Below are positions 46,747-57,832 of a stretch of 64,000 nt of DNA, in pieces. The notes beneath the pieces were generated by a model that was not told the origin of the DNA, did no database searches, and saw only the letters and a list, made by a program, of their open reading frames with translations. Position 1 is the first letter of the stretch, and each line of letters starts with the position of its first letter. Both the position numbers and the translations under genes were made by a program. The DNA comes from Plasmodium coatneyi. Its lineage: Eukaryota; Apicomplexa; Aconoidasida; Haemosporida; Plasmodiidae. The DNA lies in NCBI RefSeq assembly GCF_001680005.1, contig NC_033564.1, positions 744,001-808,000 of the forward strand. The letters are read 5' to 3'.

Positions 46747-47324
46747 ATGATTCAGTTCGTGTTGCTCATCAGTCGGCAGGGAAAAACGAGACTAGCGAAA
46801 TGGTACATCCCATTGTCGCAAAAGGAGAAGGCGAAAATAATTCGGGAAACTTCCCAGATTACGCTGAACAGGACGCCCAAACTTTGCAACTTTGTCGAGT
46901 GGCGGGAGTACAAACTCGTGTTTAAAAGGTTTGCCCAGTTGCCATCCCTAATGTATGAACGCATATGAAGAAGCGCCCAAGTCGTTGTGCTTCCACCCAC
47001 CTAGCACCTATCCCATTATGTTCTCCTACCCCCCGCAGGTACGCCAGCCTCTTCTTCATCGCCTGCATCGACAAAGGAGACAACGAACTAATTACGCTGG
47101 AAATAATCCACCACTACGTAGAAATTCTCGACAAGTACTTTGGCAATGTGTGTGAGTTGGACTTAATATTTAATTTTCACAAGGCGTACTACCTGTTGGA
47201 TGAAATATTAGTGACGGGGGAACTGCAAGAGAGCAGCAAGAAGAATATCCTTCGAGTGGTCTCTGCACAGGACTCCCTAATGGAGGACACCAAGACTAGC
47301 AAGAAGTTGGGCTCACTCATTTGA
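46747..47324 (+). CDS. AP-1 clathrin adaptor complex, sigma subunit
   Basis: Two exons: 46747-46928 and 47039-47324, total 468 nt, 155 aa. The 110-bp intron splits the Arg codon before YASLFF. Sigma is the small, longin-like chain of the heterotetrameric adaptor that sorts cargo at the trans-Golgi and endosomes; in Plasmodium AP-1 is linked to rhoptry-protein traffic. Diagnostic segments are MIQFVLLISRQGKTRLAKWY, VEWREYKLVFKRYASLFF, NELITLEIIHHYVEILDKYF and CELDLIFNFHKAYYLLDE. These match AP-1 sigma more closely than AP-2, AP-3 or AP-4. The full family length is present. Confidence 0.95.
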
Positions 47325-47672
47325 TACCCCGAAGGGGGGATGAACTAACTTCGTTTCGCTGATAGACGAAGTGGTCCCATCGGTTAAGCATGCACACGTG
47401 GGTAGTACGTTGCCTTTTTTTGTACGTGTGCCCATTTTTGCCCTATCCAACTCCTTACGCTGTCTGTTGGTGAACTCCTTTTTTTTTTCTCTTTTTTTTT
47501 GTGTGAGATATACCTTTGTAGGCGGTGGCGCGTTTATGTTTTTCCAACTTATTTGAAACATTTTAAAGCGTTTTTTTTTTTTTATTTAAAGGTTATTTTT
47601 AAGAAGGTGTTTATTCAAGGCGTCTATCCAAGACGTCTGTTAAACGCACTTGTTGAGAGGGGCACGCAGGAG

Positions 47673-47708
<36 letters not shown>

Positions 47709-47867
47709 AATGATTACGGTGGTACGTAATGCTACAGCGTGTGGAACGGATATAAACAGTTGCCCGCTGTACAATTTTTGGGGGGTGAAAATGGAGGCAT
47801 ATTTCCATAATGCGAGAACCCCGTGTACTTCTGCTTGCACACCTGGGTAAAAAATTGGATGGCTGCG
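47325..47867. other. Intergenic region between convergent AP-1 sigma and HSP90 genes
   Basis: It is T-rich in its first half, with a 32-A run at 47675-47706. It should contain the two 3' UTRs. No coding region is seen. Confidence 0.6.
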
Positions 47868-50456
47868 TTACAATTTGGACGCCTGGGCCTCCTTTGCGGA
47901 GTTCTCCTCTTCGTCCGCCTGGGCGGGGCTAGCTTCCGTCGGGGGGATGGCCCTGTCTACGTTGCCGGCGTTGGGGTCAGTGGGGGACTGGTCCTCCTGG
48001 ACACCTGACACCCCATCGGTATTCTTCTCATAATGGTAAGCATATCTAGCAGTGAGGAGAAGCAGTTCGTTCAATTTTGTCAACAGCGAACGGGGGTCTT
48101 CCAAAATACCCGCAGCGATACAGGCATTATCGTACAACTGCTGAACCAACAATTTAGCCACCTCCTGGTTGGTATTTTTGAGGTGGAAAATCGACGTAAC
48201 AATTGTATGAGACGGGTTTAACTCCAACGTGGCTGGTAAATTATGCAACATGCTATTGTCCTGGAATGAGCTATTCTTCATGGTGGCCTTCATAACTTTT
48301 CTCAGCGTGGGGGATAAAAATCCAGTAACCACTGCAGGAGATTCTGTTAAACGGTCAGAGAATTTCACATCGGAGCATTTAGAACCCAATACGTCTTTGA
48401 AATATTTGGCTAGCTCACTCTTTTGGCTATCATTAAAGATGGGGGGGTTCTTCCCCTGGTTGGACGGATCATCTTTATCGCCTACTTTAGAGCCGTCTCC
48501 CCGGTTAGCATTGAGCAGCTCCTGGTCGAAGTCCTCATTCTGCGAAGAATCGATGGAAACAAACTTGGCCCCATTAAACTCCTGCAGATTCATGAGAACA
48601 AATTCATCTATTTCCTCAAACAGAAGAAGGACATCTACTCCCTGCTTTTTGAAAGGCTCCATGTACGGGGAGGACAAAGCTACATCTAACTCGTTCACGC
48701 AAAAGTAGTAAATTTTTTTCTGTGAATTTTTAAAGTTGGCTACATAATCCTTCAGTGAAATGTTTTTCCTCTGCTGGATGGAGTAAAAGCGCAACAGATT
48801 CATCAACGTGTTTTTGTAAAAATTGTTCGAAGAATCTTCCAACACTCCCTCCTTCAAGTAGTAGCTATAGTTGCTGTAGAACTTTCGGTACTTCTCCTCA
48901 TCACTTGTGGATTCTTTCTCTAGCGTCTTCAATATTTTCGTTACTACTACTCTGGAAATTTTACTTATCAAGGTGCTGTCTTGCATGTTTTCTCGGCTGA
49001 TATTCAGCGGCATGTCCTCACAGTCAATTACTCCCTTAACAAAGTGTAGCCACTTTGGAATTATATTATCTGCGTTCTTCTTCACCAAGACCTTTTTACA
49101 ATAAAGGGAGACTTCAATTTCGTTGCTCTGCTGGAACAACCTCGATGGAGCTTCCTCTGGGATGTAGAAAACGCTCTTTATAGACATTGGCGCATCTGTT
49201 CGGTACAATACTTTGTATACATATCCCTTGTCATCATCGTAGCTTTTTTTCTTTGATAAAAATTTGAAAAACTTTTGGTGTTCTTCCTCCGTCACGTTGT
49301 CCTTACACCATAAAGGTTTCTGATTATTTATCTGCACTTCATCTGTCATACCTTCTGTCTCCCCTTTAGGCGCATCCGCAGCGGCAGTGGCGTCCTCCAC
49401 ATCTGCCGTCCCGTCCATCGCTTTCTCCTTCTCTACTTCTTTGTTCAGTCCCTCCTGCTGCAGAGGGGACTCCTCATTCTCCAGGTCGTCCCCCTTGACC
49501 AACCGGCTGCTCCCCTTTATGTCCTTCTTCCGATTGACGATATAAACAGGGAAGTTAATGAAGGAGGAAAATTTCTCCACAATTTCCTGAACCCTATGGA
49601 TGTTAGAAAATTCTTTACAGCTCTCCTTAAGGTGGCAAACAATTTTTGTACCTCTGGGGAGGTCCTCCACTTCCTTCAACGTGAAGGTTCCATTCCCATC
49701 CGACCTCCAGTGATAACCAACTGAGTTATCATCATGTGATCTTGTGAACACTTCTACTTCATCCGAAACGACAAAGGAACTGTAAAATCCTACACCAAAC
49801 TGTCCTATAATGTTATCTCCAGGTTTGGAAATATCACCACCTCTTTCACCTGATTGATCAGAGGCGTTTTTACTCTCCTCAGTTGCGTTACGGCTTTTCT
49901 CCTTTAACGCGTTTAGGAAATTTAGAGACCCACTCTTGGCTATCGTTCCCAAGTTTTCAATCACCTCCTCCTTGTTCATACCAATTCCGCTGTCCTCAAT
50001 TATGAACAAATTTTTATTCGCATCTGCAGACACCTTGATGTGCAGGGGAATCTCTGCCGCTTCATTTGCCACCGTATCATCTACACTTTTTATGGACGCT
50101 GTTTGAGTAAATCTCCTTTTTTCCAACGCATCGGAGGAGTTACTAATAAGCTCCCTAATGAATACTTCCTTATCCGTATAAAGCGAGTGGGCAACTATCT
50201 GTAGCAGCTTCTTCGTCTCTGCCTTAAATTCGTAACTTTCTCCTGCGGTGCTAAAATGTTTCATCAATCTTGCACGCTTCCCCAGTTCCTTGGCGACCAG
50301 CTGAGCGTACCATTTGTTCTGCACATTGTTACTGCTGCTAATCTTTCGCAACCCTCTACACGTGACCGCCGTTGCCTTGTTCTTCGTCTGTGCTTCGACT
50401 ACCCCGCATGTTTTGTTTATCTGCAGGGTCGATCGGGCGAACTTTGACAGGCTCAT
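47868..50456 (-). CDS. HSP90 family chaperone, mitochondrial type (TRAP1-like)
   Basis: Single-exon on the minus strand, 862 aa, ATG start. It is an ATP-dependent dimeric chaperone. The N-terminus is basic with few acidic residues (MSLSKFARSTLQINKTCGVV; RARLMKHFSTAG), a mitochondrial presequence pattern rather than a signal peptide. The GHKL ATPase follows: ELISNSSDALEKRRF, DSGIGMNKEEVIENLG and GQFGVGFYSSFVV. An acidic, low-complexity linker covers ~312-382. The middle domain has the catalytic-loop motif NISRENMQD. There is no MEEVD (cytosolic) or KDEL (ER) tail; the C-terminus ends in an acidic stretch and ASKL. Placement as the mitochondrial rather than the apicoplast paralogue rests on the leader type and conserved neighbours. 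Confidence 0.93.
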   Translation of the reverse strand: MSLSKFARSTLQINKTCGVVEAQTKNKATAVTCRGLRKISSSNNVQNKWYAQLVAKELGKRARLMKHFSTAGESYEFKAETKKLLQIVAHSLYTDKEVFIRELISNSSDALEKRRFTQTASIKSVDDTVANEAAEIPLHIKVSADANKNLFIIEDSGIGMNKEEVIENLGTIAKSGSLNFLNALKEKSRNATEESKNASDQSGERGGDISKPGDNIIGQFGVGFYSSFVVSDEVEVFTRSHDDNSVGYHWRSDGNGTFTLKEVEDLPRGTKIVCHLKESCKEFSNIHRVQEIVEKFSSFINFPVYIVNRKKDIKGSSRLVKGDDLENEESPLQQEGLNKEVEKEKAMDGTADVEDATAAADAPKGETEGMTDEVQINNQKPLWCKDNVTEEEHQKFFKFLSKKKSYDDDKGYVYKVLYRTDAPMSIKSVFYIPEEAPSRLFQQSNEIEVSLYCKKVLVKKNADNIIPKWLHFVKGVIDCEDMPLNISRENMQDSTLISKISRVVVTKILKTLEKESTSDEEKYRKFYSNYSYYLKEGVLEDSSNNFYKNTLMNLLRFYSIQQRKNISLKDYVANFKNSQKKIYYFCVNELDVALSSPYMEPFKKQGVDVLLLFEEIDEFVLMNLQEFNGAKFVSIDSSQNEDFDQELLNANRGDGSKVGDKDDPSNQGKNPPIFNDSQKSELAKYFKDVLGSKCSDVKFSDRLTESPAVVTGFLSPTLRKVMKATMKNSSFQDNSMLHNLPATLELNPSHTIVTSIFHLKNTNQEVAKLLVQQLYDNACIAAGILEDPRSLLTKLNELLLLTARYAYHYEKNTDGVSGVQEDQSPTDPNAGNVDRAIPPTEASPAQADEEENSAKEAQASKL

Positions 50457-51539
50457 GATTAGCTGTACGGGTGTTGGTGTGCTTGGTTTCTTTTCAGCTT
50501 AGTGGCTGCGTCGCGCTTGGTAAAAGCGGCATGCGTATGCACGCGGGTGTGATATACGGGTGGGAAAAACGCTGACAATTTTTTCTGCCAGTGTGGTATA
50601 CGGAGTGGTATAAAAATCTGTTGCAAATTTTGCTGTTCCCTTGCGGATCTCTTCAGAACTGTTTGAAAATAGTTCAAAAATGGGATGGCAAAATTTTCGG
50701 GCGTACTTCTCAAAGGTATGGCAATTTGTTATAGCACAACGTGCATTTTTTTCAGCTCTTTTTTTTTTTTTCTTTTTCCTTTCATATGCCACTTTGAAGT
50801 GTACCTCGTGTGCTTCGAACTTTGCGACGTCGTGTTAGGGGAGGAGCCTCGAACAGCAGTTCCCCCTCCGTGGCGACCCCACATGTTGCGCATATTTTTG
50901 TGCCGCGGCTGAGCCACATATAATATCCCCCGTGCTGCGTGCATTTCTCACTCTTGCATGCACATAAAAAATGTTCATATGTGATGATACATCCTTAAAT
51001 GAGGAATCCACCCCTGCGAGAAAAACATTTTAAGGAAAAAAGGCCACTTAAACGCACCCCCAAGGAGTATGCACAGATAGAACTGCGCGGGTGTAAGATA
51101 CATGCCTGTATGTACCTTGCGGGAGTCCCCCCTTTAATCATCCCGCACCTAGCTACATCGACCGTCGAAACGAGGGGGGGACAAAAAAAAAGGAGGGCCA
51201 CCCTCAAACTACAGGACAAAATACGAATTTTTTGTACTCCCACATTCTATGAGTTGCAATTGAGTTTTATTCTTTCCCCCTGATCAACACATTTGACGAT
51301 TCGCTTTGGGGTTTACACAACTTAGTGGGTAATTTTCTCCCATAAAAAAGTTGGGAAACCACATCAGGAAGTATACCCCCCCCTCCCCGTGGGGGTGTAA
51401 CCTATTTGTATGCGGCCAAATGGCATCCATTTCCCCCCGTAACGTCAAAATGGAGAAAATTACACTGGAGTCACGTTAATCATGGCGGACGGAATTTGTC
51501 CCATCGGAGGGGTTTATAAAAGTGTGGACTAGCCAAAAT

Positions 51540-51576
<37 letters not shown>

Positions 51577-53281
51577 TGGTCATAATATTTGCACACATTT
51601 GCGGCGCAATTTTGAGAAAAATTATTGCCGTTCAGGTGATTTGTTCGGTGTGATATCCCCGTTTGTCCAGTACCTGATGGGGGGGGTGAATATTCAGCAG
51701 GTCTGGAGCAGTTCGCCAGAGTGGGAAGCACTTTATAGGGACTTCTGTCCACACGGATATACCTGTGTGTACACGTATGCACATTTGTACGTTTATGTAT
51801 TTTCCTTAAATGCCCCACCCTTCGATCGCCCCCCCCAGTCGACAAAGCTCCATATAATGGAATAACACATATATATGTACATATGTATAACAACCATGCG
51901 CCGAAAAAAGACTCCTTTTTGTTGGTCTCTTCCCATTTGAAAACGAAATTAAGTGTTCCCCCCGATGGGGTCACCACTTAGGAATAAAACGCAGGAACAT
52001 CGGTAGGGTTTATCGCGCTGGCCCATTCAATAAAAGAGCGCCCATGCGTAGCTTTTTTCACCACATAAGTAAAGAGACCACGCATGATGTGCCATTCGTT
52101 CCGGCATAAACACCGTGTGCTTCAGTTCCAATGAAGTAGCCCCTCCTATATTAACTCTCATCATTTGGTACACCACGTATTATCGTTTCTTTCCCCTTTT
52201 TGTTGGGAGATAACCATTTGTAGGAGTCCCTCCTACCCCCCCGCATGAGACTTCTTCAATCTTTGCCAGGTGGCGAGTCCACTTCTCTAGCCAAATTATT
52301 CAAAAGCATTAACCTTGTTGTGCGTAGGAACATGCACGTGTAACTTCACTGCAGGACGTCGAAATCGGGGGGAAGCTCGAGGCGCCCATCGAATGTGTAA
52401 CCTTATTCGTTTTGTTTTCCCTAACAAGGGAAAATTACAAGGGGAAGGAGTACGAACAAATGGCTTAAACCTGGTGGAAAAGAAAAAAAAAAAAATTATC
52501 AAAATGGATGGTTCCCCCTTGTTACACCCATTTTTATATTAGCATATGCATGAAAGCCACAGGGAAAGAAAAACAAAATAACCATTTAATGCTGCACATA
52601 CGTCGTGCCTATGAAAGCCGAAAAGCGAAAAGGTGCACTTTGCACTCTAACAGCACGTATCACATAGGTTTTATGGTTACACTATGCCAAATGTAACTTC
52701 ACCTCTTTGGTTTAAAAAAAAAAAAAAAATATATATATATACTTGTTCGACATTCTCATTGTATACACGAGCCATTCCATGAATGAAAAAGATCTTTCTG
52801 AATCCCTACGGAGAGCGTCGACTTACCTCTTTACCTTAGTTTATAATCGAATAAAACTGGCATCGTGTGGCCGTTGCTCATCACAACACCGATTTATGCT
52901 TACTACCGCTCCTGCGCGAACAGGCACATACAAGCATATGTTCTGTTCACACGACGAAGTGCATTTCCTTCGTGTAAGCCATTATATGAGAGAACAGGCC
53001 CTTCCCCCATATTTGTACACTGCGGAAGTGCGAATTGCGGAGCGGATGCACTGAGCTCATCGGGGGAACGAAGGAAAAGCATCTCCGCAGCAGAGCAGGG
53101 CCTAGCGGCAGCAAATTTTAGGTGACCATATTGGAAGGGTCGTTCTGGGCAAACAGGTCAGACAAACCAGCAGCACACACGCGCATGCACTTACACACAA
53201 ATACAAACACACGTTGGAACCAGGCCCCCTTCACCCCCGCGTATAACCTCACCACCACCACCACTGTACTGCCCACTTAAG
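50457..53281. promoter_or_regulatory. Divergent promoter region between HSP90 and the M16C protease
   Basis: The 2.8-kb region carries a 35-T run (51541-51575), AT-alternating tracts near 52730 and a CAC-rich stretch just before the protease ATG. Open frames inside are short and disrupted by homopolymers. I see no gene. Confidence 0.55.
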
Positions 53282-56200
53282 ATGCATGACTACGCGAGAG
53301 TGAACCACATAGACCTTGAGCAAGACCTCACGGTGGACGAGTACTACTCGGTGAAGTCCGGACTAAGAATAATTCTGAGCAAAATCAAGAGCCCCAAAAT
53401 ATATGGTTACTTCACCCTACTGACGGAGGCCGAAAATGACGAGGGGTTGCCGCACACTTTGGAGCATCTCATATTTCTTGGAAGCCACAAGTACCCATAC
53501 AAAGGACTCCTAGACTCATTAGCCTACAAATGTCTATCCGAAGGAACGAATGCCTGGACGTCCATTGATCATACCTGCTACACAATAGAGACCTTTGGCA
53601 TGGAAGGGTTTAGTAATATCCTACCCATTTATCTAGACTTCATCCTAAACCCAACCCTAGCCGATGATATGTTTCTGTCAGAAGTGCACCACATATATGA
53701 AAATGGAACTCATAATGGAGTGGTTTACTCAGAAATGAAGTCCATAGAAAATAACTGTGAGAATATTATCGAGAGGACAGTCATAACGAACCTTTACCCA
53801 AATGAGAAAAGTGGGTACCGGTTCGAGACAGGTGGTACTTTGGATGGGTTAAGGAAAACCAACAACGATCGTGTGAGGGAATACTTCAAAAAGTATTACA
53901 AGCTGGACAACTTTGCCATCATAATTTTTGGCAATTTTAACAACGACGATATATTGAATATCATTCACGAGTTTGAGCAGTACCACTTGGAGTTGAACCC
54001 GGACCAGTTACTGGGTGGGGTGGACACGACAAAGGGAAAAGTGGATAGCTCCCCCGCGGAGCAACTCTTCATAAGCCACATGCAAAGCCCGAAGAGACCC
54101 TGGAGCGAAGAGTGCAACGTCGAAAGGAGGAACGATTCCAGAATTGTAAAGAAGTATTATCCGTGCAATAACCTGAACAACGGGCAGGTGTGCCTTGCCT
54201 GGAGGGGATGCGATTGGGCTGATTTTCACACCAAGTTGGCCATATCCCTGTTGGGCAACTACCTCACCGACTTGACCACCTCCCCTGTTAGCAAGCGTCT
54301 CCTGGAGGACAAGGAGAACACCTACTGTAGTGGTTTGGACTTTGCGCTGGAGGACCTGAAAGGGAACTACTTTACCATCGACATTTACGACGTGGTATAC
54401 AAGTTCAAAATGGCCAACGGGGCGGAGAAGCAACCACAAGCGGAGAAACCACAAACTGAACAACCACAAACGGAGCAACAAAAAACGGAGCAACCACAAA
54501 CGGAGCAACCGGAAGAGAAATCGCCCAGAGTGTACGACCCCAAAATGGACGAAGTAGGGGAAATTACACGCAAGTGCCTGCAACAGGTCCTGGAAGAGCC
54601 GCTCAACATGGATAGGATGAAGAACATCATTGTGCGGTCCTACCTGCAGCATCTAAAGGATCTCGAGGCAGCCCCACAGTACCTCCTAAACGAATTTATC
54701 ATAAAATATTTTATCTATGGGAAAAGCAAGGAAGACCTGAACAACTGCCTGAATTTGAAAAAGGCGTACGAGGATTTGTTGGGCGAAAAGGAGGAATACT
54801 GGAAGGAGGTGTTAAGGAAGTTCTTCGTGCAGAATAACTACGTCGAAGTGAGGTGCTACCCAAGTTATAAGAAGGCCAAGCAGATTGAACTCTTCGAGAG
54901 GAACCTAATCGAAAGTGAACAGAAGAAATACGGGAAGGAGAAGCTCCAAGAAATGGCCAAGCAGATTAGGAAAATTAAGGAGAGCTTCGAGAAGAAACCT
55001 CCTAAGAGTTCTCTCAACGTGGTTGACTCTGCGAAACCACAGAACGTTCTAATAGAGGGTCTCACCGTGTTCCGCAATTTTGAGCTTTTGCAAAAGGGGG
55101 AGAAAAAAACAGATACCTCATTGGGAGCGTCATCGAATGAAGTGGACACCCCACAGGATGTGTCCTGTGAAAATGCCAAGCTGTTGAGCTCCCTCGAAGG
55201 GGATCTGAAGAGAGTAATTTTCCCAATCCAGCTGAGCCACATTCCATCCAACTTCGTATCCATAAATGTGCTAATAAATTCGAGCAACGTGGATGAGGAG
55301 TTGCAGAAGTATATTCCCCTGTTGAGTTACCTGCTCTTCGAGACAGACGTAGAGGTGAACAAGACCAACGTCAAGTGTGAGTTATTCACAGAGGAGCTAA
55401 TAAGACATACAATCAACTACTGTTGTAACTACGGTTTGGGTGGGAATGCCAAGAATTTCAGAGCGGGAAGTTTAGGAAATATTCTCTGTATACAAATTGT
55501 AGGTTTATATGAACACTATGAGAAATTATTTGACCTCCTCTTTTTATCGATGTTTAAAATGACCCTAACGGTAGAGAGGATGGAAATTATTTTGAAATCT
55601 GCTTATCAGAATTTGTTGCAAAAAAAAACGAAACCGAAGACGCTGGTAGTTAATATGGAATACGCTCTTCGCTACTTGAAGAATAGCCCCTCGGGAATTG
55701 TTTCCATTGGACAGCAAGAAATGATTCTTGAACTAATTGAGGATAAGAACAACCTAACCCAGTTGTACGATAAGCTGAACACTTTGAAGGCACAGCTCTT
55801 CGACTTAAACAACTGCGTCATTGCCATTGATGCGAACTTTTGCAAAATTAAAAATGTCTTCTCCTGGTACGACCGCTGGTTTGAGGTTACTTCCCCTGGG
55901 GAGAAATGCGCCACCCCATCTGAACTGCATAAGAAGAACTACACGGTGAATGCCCCATACACGGAATTCACCTTCAACCAGGCCAACGCAGCAAATTTGG
56001 CAAATTCGGCAAATGAGGTTAACCCTACCAACCCAGGTAACCCTTCCGATGCTGATAACAAGCCCCCCGGGGAGAAGGAACCTGCCTCCTATTTCGACGT
56101 AACCATCACCAACGGTGCGGAGTCGAAAGGAGAAACGCAGGGAAATACCCCCCAAATGTATAAACAGAGCAAACAGAACAGCTCCGAAAAGTACATATGC

Positions 56201-57226
56201 CTAGGCCCCAGTGTGCACAAAAACCTGAAGGAGTACCTAAACGCGGAGTTCGAAAAGGAAGACAAAAATTTCCAACTCAATTTGGTGAAGGAGAAATCCT
56301 ACAATGGAGTCCTGTGCGGATTGAAGAGTACGGATGTTTCTTATCTGAAGCTGACTGTTAAGGTACCCGCAGGATATGAGCACGAAGATTACTGTGCACT
56401 GTTGCTTTTGCGCGAATTCTTCTGCATGACGGAAGGACCCCTCTACAACAGCATTCGGGGAGGAGGATTCGCTTACGAATGTGCCCTAGACTTTAACTGT
56501 ATCCATGGGGAGCTAAGCTTACGCATATATAGATCAAGTGATATAATTAGCGCCCTGAAGGAAGCACTTCACATTTTTGACTACTACTGCAAGAACGAAA
56601 TGAAGGAGGATGAAATTTCTCTTGCGAAAAGTAGCGCATATTACACCATCTTTAACAACCAGGAGACCATATCAGATAGAGCCTCGCAGACCATTTTTTT
56701 GAGTATAAAAAATTTGCCCTTAAATTTTTACAACAATTTGTTAAGGCAAATTGAAGGCATCACGACGAAGGATCTGCAGAAAATTTGCCACAAGTACCTC
56801 ACTCGAATTGTAAACTTCAGAATCGACAGGAGTAATGCTCTGATCGGTTCGACCCTCTGCATCGTGTGCTGCTCCGATAAAATGGAGGAGATCCTTGACA
56901 GCCTTAGGAAGGACGTGAAGGTGGGCCCCATTTGCTCCCTCAGCGTTGGGCAACTTTTCCACTTTTTGAAAGACTACGATATTGGTGCGGCTCTTGGTGG
57001 GACGGCGGTCGATGTGGTTAGTCGTCCAGTGGACAGACCCGTCTGCTCCGCCAACGTGGACGACGATGAGGAGGACGATGAAGAAGATGACGATGATGAG
57101 GATGACCATTATGCCGATGGTGGTAGCCCTGTTGGGGGTGAAGACTACACCTCCTCGTCGGCCAATTCTACCTGCTCCGTGTTGTCCGAGGATGACAGCT
57201 ACCCGGGGTTCTCCGAGGGGTACTAA
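53282..57226 (+). CDS. M16C metalloprotease (insulinase family), SDD3/YOL098C-like
   Basis: Single-exon gene, 1314 aa from ATG. The inverzincin motif HTLEH is at residues 58-62, with Glu151 in VVYSEMKSIEN as the third zinc ligand, so the active site looks complete. The surrounding block (LPHTLEHLIFLGSHKYPYKG) resembles yeast YOL098C/SDD3 more than falcilysin or PreP. There is no signal or transit peptide (MHDYARVNHIDLEQDL), which suggests a cytosolic enzyme, unlike falcilysin. Four M16-like lobes are expected; visible later parts include FRAGSLGNILCIQIVG and IRGGGFAYECALDFN. Inserts include a PQTEQ repeat (~382-413) and N/A-rich linkers (~900-960). The C-terminus is highly acidic (DDDEEDDEEDDDDEDD). 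Substrates are unknown. Confidence 0.91.
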   Translation: MHDYARVNHIDLEQDLTVDEYYSVKSGLRIILSKIKSPKIYGYFTLLTEAENDEGLPHTLEHLIFLGSHKYPYKGLLDSLAYKCLSEGTNAWTSIDHTCYTIETFGMEGFSNILPIYLDFILNPTLADDMFLSEVHHIYENGTHNGVVYSEMKSIENNCENIIERTVITNLYPNEKSGYRFETGGTLDGLRKTNNDRVREYFKKYYKLDNFAIIIFGNFNNDDILNIIHEFEQYHLELNPDQLLGGVDTTKGKVDSSPAEQLFISHMQSPKRPWSEECNVERRNDSRIVKKYYPCNNLNNGQVCLAWRGCDWADFHTKLAISLLGNYLTDLTTSPVSKRLLEDKENTYCSGLDFALEDLKGNYFTIDIYDVVYKFKMANGAEKQPQAEKPQTEQPQTEQQKTEQPQTEQPEEKSPRVYDPKMDEVGEITRKCLQQVLEEPLNMDRMKNIIVRSYLQHLKDLEAAPQYLLNEFIIKYFIYGKSKEDLNNCLNLKKAYEDLLGEKEEYWKEVLRKFFVQNNYVEVRCYPSYKKAKQIELFERNLIESEQKKYGKEKLQEMAKQIRKIKESFEKKPPKSSLNVVDSAKPQNVLIEGLTVFRNFELLQKGEKKTDTSLGASSNEVDTPQDVSCENAKLLSSLEGDLKRVIFPIQLSHIPSNFVSINVLINSSNVDEELQKYIPLLSYLLFETDVEVNKTNVKCELFTEELIRHTINYCCNYGLGGNAKNFRAGSLGNILCIQIVGLYEHYEKLFDLLFLSMFKMTLTVERMEIILKSAYQNLLQKKTKPKTLVVNMEYALRYLKNSPSGIVSIGQQEMILELIEDKNNLTQLYDKLNTLKAQLFDLNNCVIAIDANFCKIKNVFSWYDRWFEVTSPGEKCATPSELHKKNYTVNAPYTEFTFNQANAANLANSANEVNPTNPGNPSDADNKPPGEKEPASYFDVTITNGAESKGETQGNTPQMYKQSKQNSSEKYICLGPSVHKNLKEYLNAEFEKEDKNFQLNLVKEKSYNGVLCGLKSTDVSYLKLTVKVPAGYEHEDYCALLLLREFFCMTEGPLYNSIRGGGFAYECALDFNCIHGELSLRIYRSSDIISALKEALHIFDYYCKNEMKEDEISLAKSSAYYTIFNNQETISDRASQTIFLSIKNLPLNFYNNLLRQIEGITTKDLQKICHKYLTRIVNFRIDRSNALIGSTLCIVCCSDKMEEILDSLRKDVKVGPICSLSVGQLFHFLKDYDIGAALGGTAVDVVSRPVDRPVCSANVDDDEEDDEEDDDDEDDHYADGGSPVGGEDYTSSSANSTCSVLSEDDSYPGFSEGY
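54422..54512 (+). repeat. In-frame repeat encoding PQTEQ units in the M16C protease
   Basis: Imperfect 15-18-base units encode P-Q-A-E-K, P-Q-T-E-Q (several times) and K-T-E-Q at about residues 382-413. They form a low-complexity insert in the N-terminal half. The repeat keeps the reading frame. Confidence 0.85.
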
Positions 57227-57832
57227 CTACCTGGTTATGTGCTAGCAAATGTGCCAACAAATGTACAATATAATATATGGCCCTCCCCCAATGTGCTTCC
57301 CCTGTAGGGAACGAAAAACGGCATTCGTATATCTGCCCATTTTAGCAGTATATTCCGCAGGGAATATTCCCCCCATTCTTCCCAACCACACTTTTTAAAC
57401 CTCCCCTCCAAATAATGTAGAAAACCCAATTGGGAGAGCTGCGTGTGCATGTGGGTGAGGGAAGTTTTCCCTTAACAGACACTTTACACCACAACTGATA
57501 TATAAAACCATGCTTGATTGAACTTAACCAATCTTTCCTCGATGATTTTTTTGAACAAAATTAGAGGATAATTTTTTTCTTCTTAAAGCGGATAAACAGG
57601 TGCCCCTTGTAGGGGGAGAACACCAAAAAAAGGCTCCTCGGGGTGTTGAAAAAAAAAAATCGCACATAGTGCCCAAAGGTGCAAAACAAATGGCGTCAAT
57701 TTTTTGGGGGGTACAAAAGTTGATGGTTTAAAAAATGGGTAACAAAGAATGATTGTGTGTGGCAGTTGTACCCCCCACGCAGTGAAGTGGAGCTTGCGCT
57801 TAGTAACGTTGGCGTGACGACCTATACCTATG
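57227..57832. other. Intergenic region between convergent protease and HAD genes
   Basis: The 606-bp region is AT-rich with short A and T runs. It should contain both 3' UTRs. I see no coding region or notable repeat. Confidence 0.6.

Noticed and set aside
47868..47876. C-terminal SKL on HSP90, a possible peroxisomal PTS1 signal
   Set aside because: Plasmodium is believed to lack peroxisomes, and the protein has a mitochondrial-type leader. The tripeptide is probably chance.
51480..51977. 165-codon minus-strand open frame
   Set aside because: It runs through a 35-base homopolymer and lacks any coding signature; it lies in a promoter region.
54008..54652. 214-codon minus-strand open frame with Leu-rich sequence
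   Set aside because: It is the antisense shadow of the PQTEQ repeat and the surrounding M16C protease coding sequence.
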